This document shows positions 1-10,138 of a stretch of 64,000 nucleotides of DNA, in pieces. The translations under genes and the position numbers were made by a program. Source of the stretch: an uncultured Clostridia bacterium. Lineage in GTDB: Bacteria > Bacillota > Clostridia > Christensenellales > Borkfalkiaceae. The notes beneath the pieces are model-generated. The model had not been told where the DNA came from. It saw only the letters and a program-made list of their open reading frames with translations, and searched no databases. The stretch is from assembly GCA_947629485.1 (NCBI GenBank), contig CANRDX010000001.1, positions 132,663-196,662 on the forward strand. The letters run 5' to 3'. The stretch's first letter is position 1; every line of letters starts with the position of its first letter.

Positions 1-1
1 G

Positions 2-367
2 AAACTCTTTCGCCGTCTCGTCATTTTGGCGCTTTCGGTGGGGCTGTGTTGGCTTGCCGCCGTCGTTTGTTTCGTACTCGGCGGCATTATCTCGCCCGCG
101 ACGGGCGGAATGTGGCTCGCGTTCGTCTATGCAGTGCCCGCCTCCGCGGTCGTCGTGGTCGTTTTCAGCTGCGTATGGTCGTGGAAATGGGTGCGCTTTG
201 TCTCCGTCTCCCTTCTCGTTTGGTCTACGCTCGCCTGCGCCTATCTCACCGTGTGGTGGGTCGTGCCCCATCCCACGCTGTGGCTCATATTTCTCATCGG
301 CGTTCCCCTGCAATTCCTCGCGGTGTTCGGGCTGCTCGGCTGGAAACGCCTGAGATTCTTCAAATAA
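2..367 (+). CDS. small membrane protein, 5' truncated by window start
   Basis: Open frame 2 runs from the window edge (KLFRRLVILALSVGLCWLAAVV...) with several hydrophobic segments; stop at 365-367. Confidence 0.55.
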   Translation, partial: KLFRRLVILALSVGLCWLAAVVCFVLGGIISPATGGMWLAFVYAVPASAVVVVVFSCVWSWKWVRFVSVSLLVWSTLACAYLTVWWVVPHPTLWLIFLIGVPLQFLAVFGLLGWKRLRFFK

Positions 368-388
368 TTCGGAGCAGTGCAAGATACC

Positions 389-1432
389 ATGAAGGAAATC
401 CCTCTCCCGCGGGCGGAAAAGCTCGCCCGCATGCGCGTGCGCGTCAAGCGCAACTGCACCGCGCTCAATCTACTCGCCATCGCCGTTTCCGTGCTTGCGG
501 CGCTCTCTATGCTCGGCGTGCTCGTCGCCGTGATCGTTGCGGAGTTCAACCGCGGGAGCAGCCGCCTTCTGTACATTCTCGCGGGGTCTCTCGCGGGCGG
601 CGCGGGCGTTTTTGCGCTGTGCGCAGTCCTTTTCAGCAAACTCTCCGCCCGTGCCGATGAGCGCGCGCTCGATTTCTTTGAACGGTGCGACGGCGAAAAC
701 AGCTTCTTCGTGGGCGAAGGCACGCTTGCGACCTTCGGCGAAGCGCTTCTTCTGCATGCGGAAAACGGGGGCAGACGGGTGAGCGTTCCCTACGGCGAGA
801 TCCGCGCCTTCTCCGTGTGTACGAGGCGGCGCCCCCGCGAGCGCGGGGAGTGGTCCGTCGTGTTGGAGATCCCCGCACGCTATCTCATGAAGGACGGGAA
901 GGGCGACCCCATTCTCATCCAGACGAACGCAAAGGAGCGCCTCTGCCGCGCGCTCGAAGCGCACAATATCCCCCTTCTCGGGGAAGAGCGGAAGGAGCGC
1001 GAAAACGTAAAATTCTCCTGTTTGAAGAAATTTTACCTGCCCGACCGCAAAAAGCGGAAGCGTTCCCTCGCCGTGATGATCGTCGGGATCGCGGCGGCCG
1101 CCGCGTCCGTTCCGCTCGCCGTCTTTCTCGACGCCGCGATCGGCGCCGTGCTCGCCGTGTTCGGCATTTTCGTGGGAGGGAGAGCGGCAGACGTCTTTGT
1201 CCGTTCGCGCGCGCTGTTTGCGATCTACCGCGAGGGCGTCTATTGGCGTGAGAGCGGGCGGGGCGAGAGTTTCTTCCTCAAATGGGAGGAGATCGAAAAG
1301 ATCTCGGCGAAAGAGCGCGAGGGCTACCCCGTTCTCGCCTTTCGGTGCGCCTACGGCGAATACCATGTCCCGCGCGCGGCGGGAGCGTTTGAATCCCTGC
1401 TTGAAATGCAGCGCGAGAAATGCGAAGCGTAG
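389..1432 (+). CDS. uncharacterised membrane protein with two hydrophobic hairpins
   Basis: ORF with ATG 389; hydrophobic stretches LLAIAVSVLAALSMLGVLVAVIV and SLAVMIVGIAAAAASVPLAVFL. Confidence 0.6.
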   Translation: MKEIPLPRAEKLARMRVRVKRNCTALNLLAIAVSVLAALSMLGVLVAVIVAEFNRGSSRLLYILAGSLAGGAGVFALCAVLFSKLSARADERALDFFERCDGENSFFVGEGTLATFGEALLLHAENGGRRVSVPYGEIRAFSVCTRRRPRERGEWSVVLEIPARYLMKDGKGDPILIQTNAKERLCRALEAHNIPLLGEERKERENVKFSCLKKFYLPDRKKRKRSLAVMIVGIAAAAASVPLAVFLDAAIGAVLAVFGIFVGGRAADVFVRSRALFAIYREGVYWRESGRGESFFLKWEEIEKISAKEREGYPVLAFRCAYGEYHVPRAAGAFESLLEMQREKCEA

Positions 1433-1499
1433 AAAAAAGAGCCGGGAGCGGAGGAAACCGCTCGGAGCTTGCAGAATAATTCGAGGTGCTTGAACAGAT

Positions 1500-1997
1500 A
1501 TGCTCTGCACAAGCTGCGGGAAATATCCCGCAAAAACGTATACGAGAGAGGTGGGCGGAAAGAAGCTCGTCTTAGAGCTGTGCCCCGCCTGCTTTGAAAA
1601 GCTGTACCCCGAGCGGGAGGAGGACAGCGACTTTTTCGCGACCTTCGTGCGGGCGGATTCCGCATGGGACAGGGCATGCCCCGCCTGCGGGACGACGCTC
1701 GACGACTTCCGCCACACAGGGCTGTTGGGCTGTGCGTTCTGCTATACCGCGTTCCGCAAAGAACTTCTCCCTTCCGTGCAATATGCGCAGGGAAAGGTGC
1801 GGCACGAGGGGGGATCTCCCAGCGGAGGGGCGGACGACGCGCGCTACGATCTCATCCGCGCCCTTGTCCACGAGCAGGAGCAGCTCAAAGCGCGTATCCG
1901 CGCGGCGGAGGAGGAGGGCGAAAGAGACGTCGTGCGGCAGCTCAAAGCGCAGCTCTCCGCGATCAATAAGCGGCTGTACGGCGGGGAGGGCGTGTGA
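1500..1997 (+). CDS. mcsA: McsA-like zinc-finger activator of protein arginine kinase
   Basis: CxxC pairs (MLCTSCGKYPAKTY, CPACF, CPACGTTLDDFRHTGLLGCAFCY) and a UvrB/C-like C-terminal segment; stop overlaps the mcsB start. Confidence 0.9.
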   Translation: MLCTSCGKYPAKTYTREVGGKKLVLELCPACFEKLYPEREEDSDFFATFVRADSAWDRACPACGTTLDDFRHTGLLGCAFCYTAFRKELLPSVQYAQGKVRHEGGSPSGGADDARYDLIRALVHEQEQLKARIRAAEEEGERDVVRQLKAQLSAINKRLYGGEGV

Positions 1998-3040
1998 TGG
2001 AACCGAGGATAGATTTCGAGAGCGTCGCCGTCTCGTCCCGTATCCGCCTTGCGCGCAATTTCAAGGACTATCCCTTCCCCGCGCGGCTGATGAGGGATCC
2101 TCACGCCGAGGAACAGGCGAGCGAGATGATCCGCATTCTTGCGGCGGAGCTTACGAGCCTCGAAGAATTCCGCCTCTATGAAATGAGCGGCATCTCCGAC
2201 GAAGACGCGGAACTTTTGAAGGAACGGCACCTCATTTCCCGCGATCTCATCGGGCACCGCGGGATCTCCGCCGCGCTCGTCTCGGAGGACGAAAGTATCT
2301 CGGTCATGATCAACGAGGAGGACCATGTCCGCGAGCAGTACTTCATCAAGGGCTTCGATCTCAACCGCGCCTACGAGCGCATTTCGGGGATCGACGAGAT
2401 CATCTCCGATTCCATTCCCTTCGCCTACGACGAAGAACTCGGCTATCTCACGGCGTGCCCGACCAATCTCGGGACGGGGCTTCGCGCCTCCGTCATGCTG
2501 TTTCTGCCCGCGCTTTCGCGGCGCGGAAGGATCGGGAGCGTCGTTAGGATCCTCATGCGGCTCGGCCTCACCGTGCGCGGCGCGTTCGGCGAAGGCAGCG
2601 GCGCGGAGGGGGACCTCTTCCAGATCAGCAACGAGATCACGCTGGGAAGTTCGGAGACGGAGATCCTGGACGTCGTGGGGCAGGCGGTCGAAAAGCTCGT
2701 CGATATGGAGCTTGCCGAGCGGCTCCGCATGAAGGTGGAAGAGGGGCGCGCCCTCGAAGATAAGATCATGCGCGCATACGGCGTCCTCACGCACTGCCGT
2801 CTGCTCGAAGAGCGGGAGTTTTACAGCAGGATCGCCGATCTCAAATTGGGCGTGGCGCTCGGCATGTTCAAGCCGTGCGGCCCGCGGGACGACAGAATGG
2901 AAAAGCTCGACGCGCTCGCGCTCGCCATGCGCCCGGGCGGGATCAATTTCAAAAGCGGCGCCGCCCTTTCGCACGAAGAGCAGAGCGCCTACCGCGCGGA
3001 ATACGTTGCGAAAGAGATCGCAGAATTGGGGCTTCTCTGA
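1997..3040 (+). CDS. mcsB: protein-arginine kinase McsB
   Basis: ATP:guanido phosphotransferase motifs SSRIRLARNFKDYPFP and CPTNLGTGLRASVMLFLPAL; directly between mcsA and clpC. Confidence 0.93.
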   Translation: MEPRIDFESVAVSSRIRLARNFKDYPFPARLMRDPHAEEQASEMIRILAAELTSLEEFRLYEMSGISDEDAELLKERHLISRDLIGHRGISAALVSEDESISVMINEEDHVREQYFIKGFDLNRAYERISGIDEIISDSIPFAYDEELGYLTACPTNLGTGLRASVMLFLPALSRRGRIGSVVRILMRLGLTVRGAFGEGSGAEGDLFQISNEITLGSSETEILDVVGQAVEKLVDMELAERLRMKVEEGRALEDKIMRAYGVLTHCRLLEEREFYSRIADLKLGVALGMFKPCGPRDDRMEKLDALALAMRPGGINFKSGAALSHEEQSAYRAEYVAKEIAELGLL

Positions 3041-3059
3041 CCCAAAGGGGGTAATCGGT

Positions 3060-5552
3060 TTGGATCCATCTCGTTACACGGAACACATGCAGCAGGTCTT
3101 TCTCGTCGCCAACGAAGCGGCGAAGCGATTCGGCACGACATATATCGGCAGCGAACATATCCTGTTCGGAATGCTGTGCGTGAGCGACAGTACGGCGGGG
3201 AAGCTCCTCGTCGAATGCGGGGTTTCGCTCGAAAGCTACACCGAGCCTTTCCGCCGCACCGTGCAGCATAACGTCGCCATCTACGGCTATACGGCGCGCA
3301 CGAAGAAGGTGATGGAGCGCGCGCTCGAATTCTCTCTGGCGGGCGGGACGCTCAATCCCCTCGTCGGGACGGAGCACATGCTCCTCTCCATTTTGGGGGA
3401 GGCGGATTGCCTCGCCGTGCGCCTTCTCCAACGGATCGGCGCCGACCTCAAGCGTCTCGAAGAACGCCTCGATACCTTTATCGGAACAGACGACGACGCG
3501 CCGGAGGCGCGCCCCGCGGCGGAGCGCATCCGCAAAAAGCCAGAGGAGATCTTTCCCCTCGAAAGCGGCAAAAGCAGCCCCTTTACCCCATACGCGGAGG
3601 AAGAGGAGTCGCCCGATTATCTCAAATACGGCGTCGATCTCACGCGGCGGGCGCGGGAAGGCAAGCTCGATCCCGTGATCGGGCGGCACAAGGAGATCGA
3701 GAAGGTCATTCAGATCTTATCGCGCAGAACGAAGAACAACCCCGTTTTGGTGGGGGAGCCGGGCGTGGGCAAGAGCGCCGTGATCGAGGGGCTTGCACAG
3801 GCGATCGTGAGCGGCGAAGTGCCCGAACTTCTTCGGGGGAAGAAGGTCTTTTCACTCAATCTCACGGGGCTTCTGGCGGGGGCGCGCTACCGCGGCGACT
3901 TCGAGGAACGGTTGAAATCGGTCACGGACGCCATCGTTCGCGATAAGAACGTGATCCTCTTCATCGACGAGATCCACATGATCGTCGGCGCGGGAAGCTC
4001 TTCCGAGAACAATATGGACGCTTCCAATATCCTCAAACCCATGCTCGCCCGCGGCGAATTACAGACGGTCGGGGCGACGACCAACGAGGAATATCGCAAA
4101 TATATCGAAAAGGACGCCGCCCTCGAACGGCGTTTCACGCCCGTCCCCGTTGAACAGCCCAACGTGGAAGACGCGATCGTCATTCTGCAAGGGCTGAAAG
4201 ATAAGTACGAGGCGCACCACAACGTTGCCATTACCGACGCCGCGATCGAGGCGGCGGTGAAACTCTCCGACCGCTACGTTACGGACCGCTTTCTGCCCGA
4301 CAAGGCGATCGACCTCATCGACGAGGCGGCTTCCCGCGCGCGGCTCAATTCGTATAACGGCCCCGCGGAACTGCGCGAGCTTGAAGATCAGATCGCGCGG
4401 TTGACGGCGGAGCGGGAGAAGGCGGTCAAGTGGCAGGACTACACGCGCGCAGCCAAACTCACCGAGCAGATCGGGGAGCGCACCGCAAGGCACGACGCGC
4501 TTCGGAGCGAGTGGGACAGCAAGCGTTCCGAAACGTACCTCTCCATCGGCGCCGAGGAGATCGCCGAGATCGTGAGCGATTGGACGGGCGTTCCCGTCGC
4601 CAAACTCACCGAGGAGGAGAGCGCGCGGCTCATGCACCTCGAAGCAGATCTCCATAAGCGCATCGTGGGGCAGGACGAGGCGGTCGCCGCCGTGTCGCGG
4701 GCGATCCGCAGGGCGCGCGCGGGGCTGAAAGATCCCAACCGCCCCATCGGTTCCTTTATCTTCGTCGGTCCCACGGGCGTGGGAAAGACGGATCTGTGCA
4801 AGGCGCTCGCTGAGAACATGTTCGGCGACGAGCGGACGATGATCCGCCTCGATATGTCGGAATTCATGGAGAAAGGTTCCGTCACCAAGCTCATCGGCGC
4901 GCCCCCCGGTTACGTCGGCTTCGACGACGCGCAGGGCACGCTCACCGAGCGCGTGAGAAGGCGCCCCTATTCCGTCGTTTTGTTCGACGAGATCGAAAAG
5001 GCGCACCCCGACGTCTTTAATCTGCTCTTGCAGATCCTCGACGACGGCAGGCTCTCGGACAGCCGCGGCAGGGTCGTCTCCTTCAAGAACACCATCGTGA
5101 TTCTCACCTCCAACGTGGGCGCGCATGAAGTGAAGGAGATCTCCGCGCTCGGCTTCGGCAGCGGAGAGGGGGACGGATACGATGAGATGAAGGAGCACAT
5201 CGAGGACGCGCTGAAAAAACAGTTCAAGCCCGAATTTTTGAACAGGATCGACGAGATCGTGATTTTCAGAAAACTTTCGAGGGAGGACGCGGCGAAGATC
5301 TGCGACAAGATGCTCTCCGCCCTTCAATCGCGGCTTTCGGAAAAGCAGATCTCCATTCTCGTGAGCGCGCGCGCCAAAGCCAAGCTCGTGGAAGAGGGAT
5401 ACAGCGAGGAATTCGGCGCGAGACCCTTAAAGCGCGTCATTCAGCGCCGCGTGGAGGATAAGCTCTCGGAGGAACTGCTCAAAGGCAGGATCGCCGCAAA
5501 GAGCACCGTGACGCTCGACGAAGCGGACGGAGAATTCTTCTTCCGCGTGTAA
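3060..5552 (+). CDS. clpC: ATP-dependent Clp protease ATP-binding subunit ClpC
   Basis: Two AAA+ modules ([32 protein letters not shown]), Clp N-domain, UVR-like linker; likely TTG start at 3060 after an aaaggggg RBS. Confidence 0.93.
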   Translation: MDPSRYTEHMQQVFLVANEAAKRFGTTYIGSEHILFGMLCVSDSTAGKLLVECGVSLESYTEPFRRTVQHNVAIYGYTARTKKVMERALEFSLAGGTLNPLVGTEHMLLSILGEADCLAVRLLQRIGADLKRLEERLDTFIGTDDDAPEARPAAERIRKKPEEIFPLESGKSSPFTPYAEEEESPDYLKYGVDLTRRAREGKLDPVIGRHKEIEKVIQILSRRTKNNPVLVGEPGVGKSAVIEGLAQAIVSGEVPELLRGKKVFSLNLTGLLAGARYRGDFEERLKSVTDAIVRDKNVILFIDEIHMIVGAGSSSENNMDASNILKPMLARGELQTVGATTNEEYRKYIEKDAALERRFTPVPVEQPNVEDAIVILQGLKDKYEAHHNVAITDAAIEAAVKLSDRYVTDRFLPDKAIDLIDEAASRARLNSYNGPAELRELEDQIARLTAEREKAVKWQDYTRAAKLTEQIGERTARHDALRSEWDSKRSETYLSIGAEEIAEIVSDWTGVPVAKLTEEESARLMHLEADLHKRIVGQDEAVAAVSRAIRRARAGLKDPNRPIGSFIFVGPTGVGKTDLCKALAENMFGDERTMIRLDMSEFMEKGSVTKLIGAPPGYVGFDDAQGTLTERVRRRPYSVVLFDEIEKAHPDVFNLLLQILDDGRLSDSRGRVVSFKNTIVILTSNVGAHEVKEISALGFGSGEGDGYDEMKEHIEDALKKQFKPEFLNRIDEIVIFRKLSREDAAKICDKMLSALQSRLSEKQISILVSARAKAKLVEEGYSEEFGARPLKRVIQRRVEDKLSEELLKGRIAAKSTVTLDEADGEFFFRV

Positions 5553-5590
5553 AAAAACCGCCGCCCCGACGATTCGTCGGGGCGGATTTT
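5551..5590. terminator. bidirectional intrinsic terminator between clpC and ung
   Basis: aaaaaaaccgCCGCCCCGACgattcGTCGGGGCGGatttt hairpin between convergent genes. Confidence 0.85.
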
Positions 5591-5611
5591 ACAGATTGCA
5601 AAGGGGGCATG

Positions 5612-6280
5612 TCAGCGGTTCAGATCCCAATCGATGGGCGCAATGCCGTGCGCGGCGAGATACTCGTTGGTCTTTGAGTAATGGCGGCAGCCGAAAAAGC
5701 CGGAAAACGCCGAGAGGGGCGAGGGGTGCGCGCATTCCAAAACGAGATGTTTGTTTCTGTCGATGAGCGGCTTCTTTCTCCGCGCGTTGCCGCCCCATAA
5801 AATGAATACAAGATTGGTCTTTTGCTCGCTCAAAATGGAGATGACGCTGTCTGTGAACCAGCTCCACCCGCAGTTTGCGTGCGAATTTGCCTGATGTTCG
5901 CGCACGGTGAGCGCGGTATTGAGAAGGAGCACCCCCTCCTTCGCCCACTTGGTGAGATCGCCCGACTTCGGGGGCGCAAAGCCGAGGTCGTCTTTTAGCT
6001 CTTTGAGCATATTTTCGAGGGACGGGGGCTTTTTTACGCCCTCTTTCACCGAAAAGCACAGCCCGTGCGCCTGCCCTTCTTCGTGGTAGGGATCCTGCCC
6101 GAGAAGCACGGCCTTCACGTTCGCAAAGGGCGTAAAGCGGAAGCAGTTGAAGATATCGTACATATCGGGATAGACGATATAGTGCGAATATTCGTACTTC
6201 AAAAACTCCCTGATCTTTCGGTAGCGTTCATCCGAAAAGAGGGGGGATAGAGGCTCTTTCCAATCGCCGAGGTCGATCAT
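5612..6280 (-). CDS. ung: uracil-DNA glycosylase
   Basis: GQDPYHEEGQAHGLCFSV, LLLNTALTVREHQANSH, HPSPLSA motifs; RBS aaaggag before ATG. Confidence 0.95.
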   Translation of the reverse strand: MIDLGDWKEPLSPLFSDERYRKIREFLKYEYSHYIVYPDMYDIFNCFRFTPFANVKAVLLGQDPYHEEGQAHGLCFSVKEGVKKPPSLENMLKELKDDLGFAPPKSGDLTKWAKEGVLLLNTALTVREHQANSHANCGWSWFTDSVISILSEQKTNLVFILWGGNARRKKPLIDRNKHLVLECAHPSPLSAFSGFFGCRHYSKTNEYLAAHGIAPIDWDLNR

Positions 6281-6302
6281 GGTATGCTCCTTTTTTGTTT
6301 GA

Positions 6303-6535
6303 TTGCGTCATCCTGAGCCGAATTGTATTACGCAGTTCGCGCGAGCTTATCCTCGAAGGATCCCCCAAATAGAAAACACGGACTTCGTAGTTCGGGATTC
6401 TTCGCTTCGCTACTTCGCGCCGTTGGCGCTCGTGTCGTACTTAGTCTACAAATAGAAGCCTCGCACGGGGCAGAATGACGCGGTGGCGGCTCAGCATGAC
6501 GTGATTAGATGCTTTAATAGCATTCAGTATGACGA
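6303..6535. repeat. dispersed intergenic repeat, copy 1
   Basis: gcgtcatcctgagccgaatt...cctcgaaggatcc...acttcgtagttcgggattcttcg...cagaatgacgcg, shared with 20231-20544 and 21545-21899. Confidence 0.75.
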
Positions 6536-6536
6536 T

Positions 6537-7190
6537 TTATAGGACTCCGAAAATTTCGGGAAGTCGCGATTTGAGTTCGAGCAGGGCAAGTTTGCAGTTC
6601 TTGCGGAATTGCTCCGTCGTCGAACCCGAGCCGTACACGTCGGAGATCGCCTTCACGCTCACAAAGGGCACGCCCGCATACCGGCACACTTGGGCGATCG
6701 CGCCCGCTTCCATCTCGCGGATATCGCACCCGAGGCGGAGGAGAAGGTCGTGGTCTGCGGGGGAATCGTCGAACCTGTCCCCTGTGCCCAAAGCGCGGCG
6801 GGGATAGGGGAGGGGCGGGCAGAAGAGGGGCAGAAAGTTTTCTTCCTCCCCGGGGAGCGTGCCCACTTCCCTGCCCGAAAGCTGTTTGAGATCGAAATCG
6901 TACTGCACCGCCCGTTCGATGAGATACACTTCGCCGACCTCTGTCCTTTCGGGCGTTAAGCCCCCCGCGACGCCGAAGTTCAGCACGACGTCCGCACCCA
7001 CGGCAATCGCGGCGCACGCGCCCGCGGCAGCGTTGACCTTGCCCTCTATCGAAAGGACGAGGGCGACGTCTTTTTTGAACGCCTTGCCGAGATACACCGC
7101 CTTTCCGAACAGCGTTTTGGTGTTTTGTACTTCCATTTGGTCGAGGAGGAGGTCTGCCTCCCTGTCCATAGCGATGACGCAACCGATCAT
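6537..7190 (-). CDS. mtnN: 5'-methylthioadenosine/S-adenosylhomocysteine nucleosidase-like
   Basis: MIGCVIAMDREADLLL, NFGVAGGL, EMEAGAIAQVC, SVKAISD motifs; starts 4 nt after the NUDIX stop. Confidence 0.82.
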   Translation of the reverse strand: MIGCVIAMDREADLLLDQMEVQNTKTLFGKAVYLGKAFKKDVALVLSIEGKVNAAAGACAAIAVGADVVLNFGVAGGLTPERTEVGEVYLIERAVQYDFDLKQLSGREVGTLPGEEENFLPLFCPPLPYPRRALGTGDRFDDSPADHDLLLRLGCDIREMEAGAIAQVCRYAGVPFVSVKAISDVYGSGSTTEQFRKNCKLALLELKSRLPEIFGVL

Positions 7191-7194
7191 AGTT

Positions 7195-7704
7195 TTACCT
7201 CAAAATTCCGAGATTTCCGTTCATGCCGAAGATCATTTCCAAAAAGCATTTGCGGAAGGGCACAAAGGTCCCGTCCGCAAGCATTTGGAAGACTTCTTCC
7301 CGCGTCGCCCACTTTGCATCCGACACTTCCTCCTTCTGAAAGACGAGGGAGGAGAGCGGGATATCCGCTTGGGTGAGGAACACGTCGTTGAAGCCCCGCC
7401 CGAAGTTTGCGGTGAAGGAGGGGCGGGGGAGGCGAAGAGAAATCCCCATTTCCTCCGTAAGTTCCCGTTCCGCCGCCTGCTTGCTCGTCTCGCCCGCGAG
7501 CGCGCTGCCGCCCGCCGTCAAGTCCCAAAGTCCGCCGTAGTTCTTCTCTTGCGCCCGCCGCGAGATGAGCATTTTTCCGTCCGACGAAAAGACGCAGACA
7601 TGCACAACGAGATGATATTCGCCCTCTGCGAGCGGCGTGACGTCCCGAATCGCCGTTCTGCCCGTCTTGCGCCGCTCCTCGTCATAGATATCCCAAACTT
7701 CCAT
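7195..7704 (-). CDS. NUDIX hydrolase
   Basis: NUDIX box GGSALAGETSKQAAERELTEEMGI; start MEVWDIYDEERRKTG. Confidence 0.88.
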   Translation of the reverse strand: MEVWDIYDEERRKTGRTAIRDVTPLAEGEYHLVVHVCVFSSDGKMLISRRAQEKNYGGLWDLTAGGSALAGETSKQAAERELTEEMGISLRLPRPSFTANFGRGFNDVFLTQADIPLSSLVFQKEEVSDAKWATREEVFQMLADGTFVPFRKCFLEMIFGMNGNLGILR

Positions 7705-7797
7705 ATCGTGTCTATTATAACAACTTTTCCGCGATTTGGCAATCCCTCGCATACTTTTTTGACGAAAGGAAAAACTTTCCTCGAAAGGAGGGATCAA

Positions 7798-9045
7798 ATG
7801 AATCCGTTTGATTTGAAGCCGCAGAAAGCGGACAAAGTTTTTACTTCATGGAATAAAGTGCTCGTAAAGCCCTACGACAAGAACGAAGTAGACCCCTACA
7901 CCCGCACCCGCGTCATCTTGATGTCCGGCACCGAGTTCGAGAGCGTGCGCCTTTCCAACTCGTTCACCCGCATGTGCCCCAACAACGACGTCAGGCGCCG
8001 TCTCGCCCGCATGCGCCGCGGCGAACAGATCCAGCAAAAGCGCGTCGCAAGCCTCAAACCCGCGAACGAGAGCATTTTGGAGCACACGATCGGTTACGAA
8101 CAGCTCGCCGTCGATCTCACCGCCAATCTTGCGATCTCGGAAAAGAACAGCTATGTGAAAAAGCAGCTTGACTTCGCCCTTTTGGAGGACTTCGACCACC
8201 TCTATCGCTACTCCGACCTCATGGAACTTGAAAAGGGGGGAGATCCCAAGCTCCTCGTTGGGAGCTACACGGAGATCATGCCCGGCCGCCCCACCGTCGC
8301 CGAATACCGCCACCCGAGCGACGACGTAAACTTCTATATCAACGGCTATCTCAGCGACCTGAAAACCAAGCTCAATATCAACATCATCACGGGGGCGGAA
8401 CAGCAGACGATGAACTTCTATATGAACGTCGCCAATCTCTACGCTTCCCCCCTCGGCAGAAAGCTGTACAACGAGATCGCCATGATCGAGGAACAGCATG
8501 TCACGGGCTACGGGAGCTTAAAGGACCCTACCATGTCGTGGTGGGAGTGCCTTCTCATGAACGAATACGCCGAGTGCTACCTCTACTATTCCTGCTACAA
8601 AGACGAGAAGGACGAGCGCATCAAAAAGATCTGGGAGATGCACTTCGAGGAAGAGGTCGCACACCTGCACGAGGCGGCGGAACTTCTCAAAACGTACGAG
8701 GGGAAGGTCTGGCAGCAGGTGCTTCCCGAAGGCGGGGAGTTCCCCGAACTCTTAAAACTGCGCCCGCAGAAGGAGTATATCCGCGAGATCTTGAAGAGCG
8801 TGCGTCTCACGGGCGTCGAAGAGGGGTGGGAAGAGCTTGACAAGGTGCCCGATTCCTTCCGCTATTTCAACTACAATTCCAAGATCAACGGCGAGCCGCG
8901 CAAGGTGGGCACGCACACCGTCATCGAGAAGGCGATCGTGAGCCTCGGGCAGGACTATCGCGTGCAGAACGCCGAACACCCCGTCAAAGCGCTCTCCGAC
9001 CGCAGGAAGGACAACATCGACGTCGCCCGCGTGAAGGGAAAGTGA
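7798..9045 (+). CDS. ferritin-like di-iron-fold protein, function unknown
   Basis: Helical protein with carboxylate/His motifs EHTIGYEQ, EEQH, ExxxH (HFEEEVAHLHEA); strong RBS aaaggaggg; the longer ORF start at 6859 is spurious. Confidence 0.65.
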   Translation: MNPFDLKPQKADKVFTSWNKVLVKPYDKNEVDPYTRTRVILMSGTEFESVRLSNSFTRMCPNNDVRRRLARMRRGEQIQQKRVASLKPANESILEHTIGYEQLAVDLTANLAISEKNSYVKKQLDFALLEDFDHLYRYSDLMELEKGGDPKLLVGSYTEIMPGRPTVAEYRHPSDDVNFYINGYLSDLKTKLNINIITGAEQQTMNFYMNVANLYASPLGRKLYNEIAMIEEQHVTGYGSLKDPTMSWWECLLMNEYAECYLYYSCYKDEKDERIKKIWEMHFEEEVAHLHEAAELLKTYEGKVWQQVLPEGGEFPELLKLRPQKEYIREILKSVRLTGVEEGWEELDKVPDSFRYFNYNSKINGEPRKVGTHTVIEKAIVSLGQDYRVQNAEHPVKALSDRRKDNIDVARVKGK

Positions 9046-9046
9046 G

Positions 9047-9075
9047 AAATAAGGCCGCTTACCGCGGTCTTATTT
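9047..9075. terminator. hairpin terminator after the ferritin-like gene
   Basis: aaataaggccgc...gcggtcttattt inverted repeat followed by ctt. Confidence 0.65.
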
Positions 9076-9130
9076 CTTGCAAAGTTTTCGCCCCCGTGCT
9101 ATAATCGAGAAAAAACGGAGGCGAAGCGGC

Positions 9131-9571
9131 ATGAGAGGAGAGATCGCGGAACGGTATTTCAAGGAGGGGCACAACTGCGCGGAGTCCGTCGCGCTGGCTT
9201 TTTCCGATCTCACGCCCCTTCCGGGCGAGACGTTGCGGCAAGCCGTGCTTCCGCTCGGGGCGGGCGTGGGGAGGCTCCGCGGGATCTGCGGCGCGGTGAG
9301 CGGCGTCGCCGTGTGCGTCGGGCTTATCTTTCCAGAAAAGTCCAAGAGCGAGCTATACGCGCTCGTGCAGGAGGTCGCCCGCGGCGTCGAGGCGGAATTC
9401 GGCTCCGTCGTGTGCCGCGAACTGTTGGAGGGCGCGGGCGTGAAGGCGAGCGCTTCCCCGCAGGCGGAAGAGCGGACGCACGCCTTCTATGCGGGCCGCC
9501 CCTGCGCGGCGATCGTGCGGCGGGCGGCGGAGCTGTTCGAGGCGGTTCTCATACGGCACGGCAAAGCGTGA
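9131..9571 (+). CDS. C_GCAxxG_C_C family (putative redox) protein
   Basis: FKEGHNCAESV...LGAGVGRLRGICGAVSG...C pattern; promoter TTGCAA-17-TATAAT at 9077-9105 and RBS acggagg. Confidence 0.82.
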   Translation: MRGEIAERYFKEGHNCAESVALAFSDLTPLPGETLRQAVLPLGAGVGRLRGICGAVSGVAVCVGLIFPEKSKSELYALVQEVARGVEAEFGSVVCRELLEGAGVKASASPQAEERTHAFYAGRPCAAIVRRAAELFEAVLIRHGKA

Positions 9572-9612
9572 TTTAAGGTATATTTTTCCGAAGGAAAGCA
9601 AATACTTTCCGC

Positions 9613-10032
9613 ATGAGGAAATTCTTTCTTGCGGTGTGTACTTTGGTCGCTCTTCTCGCTGTCGCGCTCTCTTTTTCCGCCTGCGACGCGGAGGAGCTTG
9701 GTTCCCTCGAAGACCTTTCAAAGCCCTATGCGGGCTTTTATGAGTGCGAAAAACTCACGCTCGCGGGCGAGGATAAGTCGGCGGCGTTCGATTTCGTCCG
9801 CCTCGAACTCGGCTACGGCGGGGAATTTAACATCTCCTATCGGACGAAAAAGGGGAACGCGGGGACGCTCGGCGGCGAGTACGACGCCGATCCCGAAAAG
9901 GAGGAGATCACCTTCCGCGTCAAGCAGGGGCTGAGGTCGGTCTCCCGCACCTTCCCCTTTGAAAACGGGGTGATCCGCGTGGAGGAGAGCGTCTTGGGCA
10001 AGCTCCTCTATGCGGAATTCAAAATGGAATGA
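9613..10032 (+). CDS. small putative lipoprotein
   Basis: Signal peptide MRKFFLAVCTLVALLAVALSFSAC with lipobox-like SFSAC. Confidence 0.6.
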   Translation: MRKFFLAVCTLVALLAVALSFSACDAEELGSLEDLSKPYAGFYECEKLTLAGEDKSAAFDFVRLELGYGGEFNISYRTKKGNAGTLGGEYDADPEKEEITFRVKQGLRSVSRTFPFENGVIRVEESVLGKLLYAEFKME

Positions 10033-10049
10033 AGCCGCGCCCGTGCGCG

Positions 10050-10080
10050 GAAAGCCCCTTCGGGGGCTTATTTAATTTTT
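10050..10080 (+). terminator. intrinsic terminator
   Basis: AAGCCCCttcGGGGGCTT followed by a T-rich run. Confidence 0.75.
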
Positions 10081-10138
10081 TTTGCGCGGTTTGAAACAAA
10101 CGTTTGCCTTTTTTCGTACAGTATGATATAATTGCGGT

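Noticed and set aside
6303-6535. Dispersed repeats considered as insertion sequences
   Set aside because: No transposase ORF, no clear terminal inverted repeats or target duplications visible
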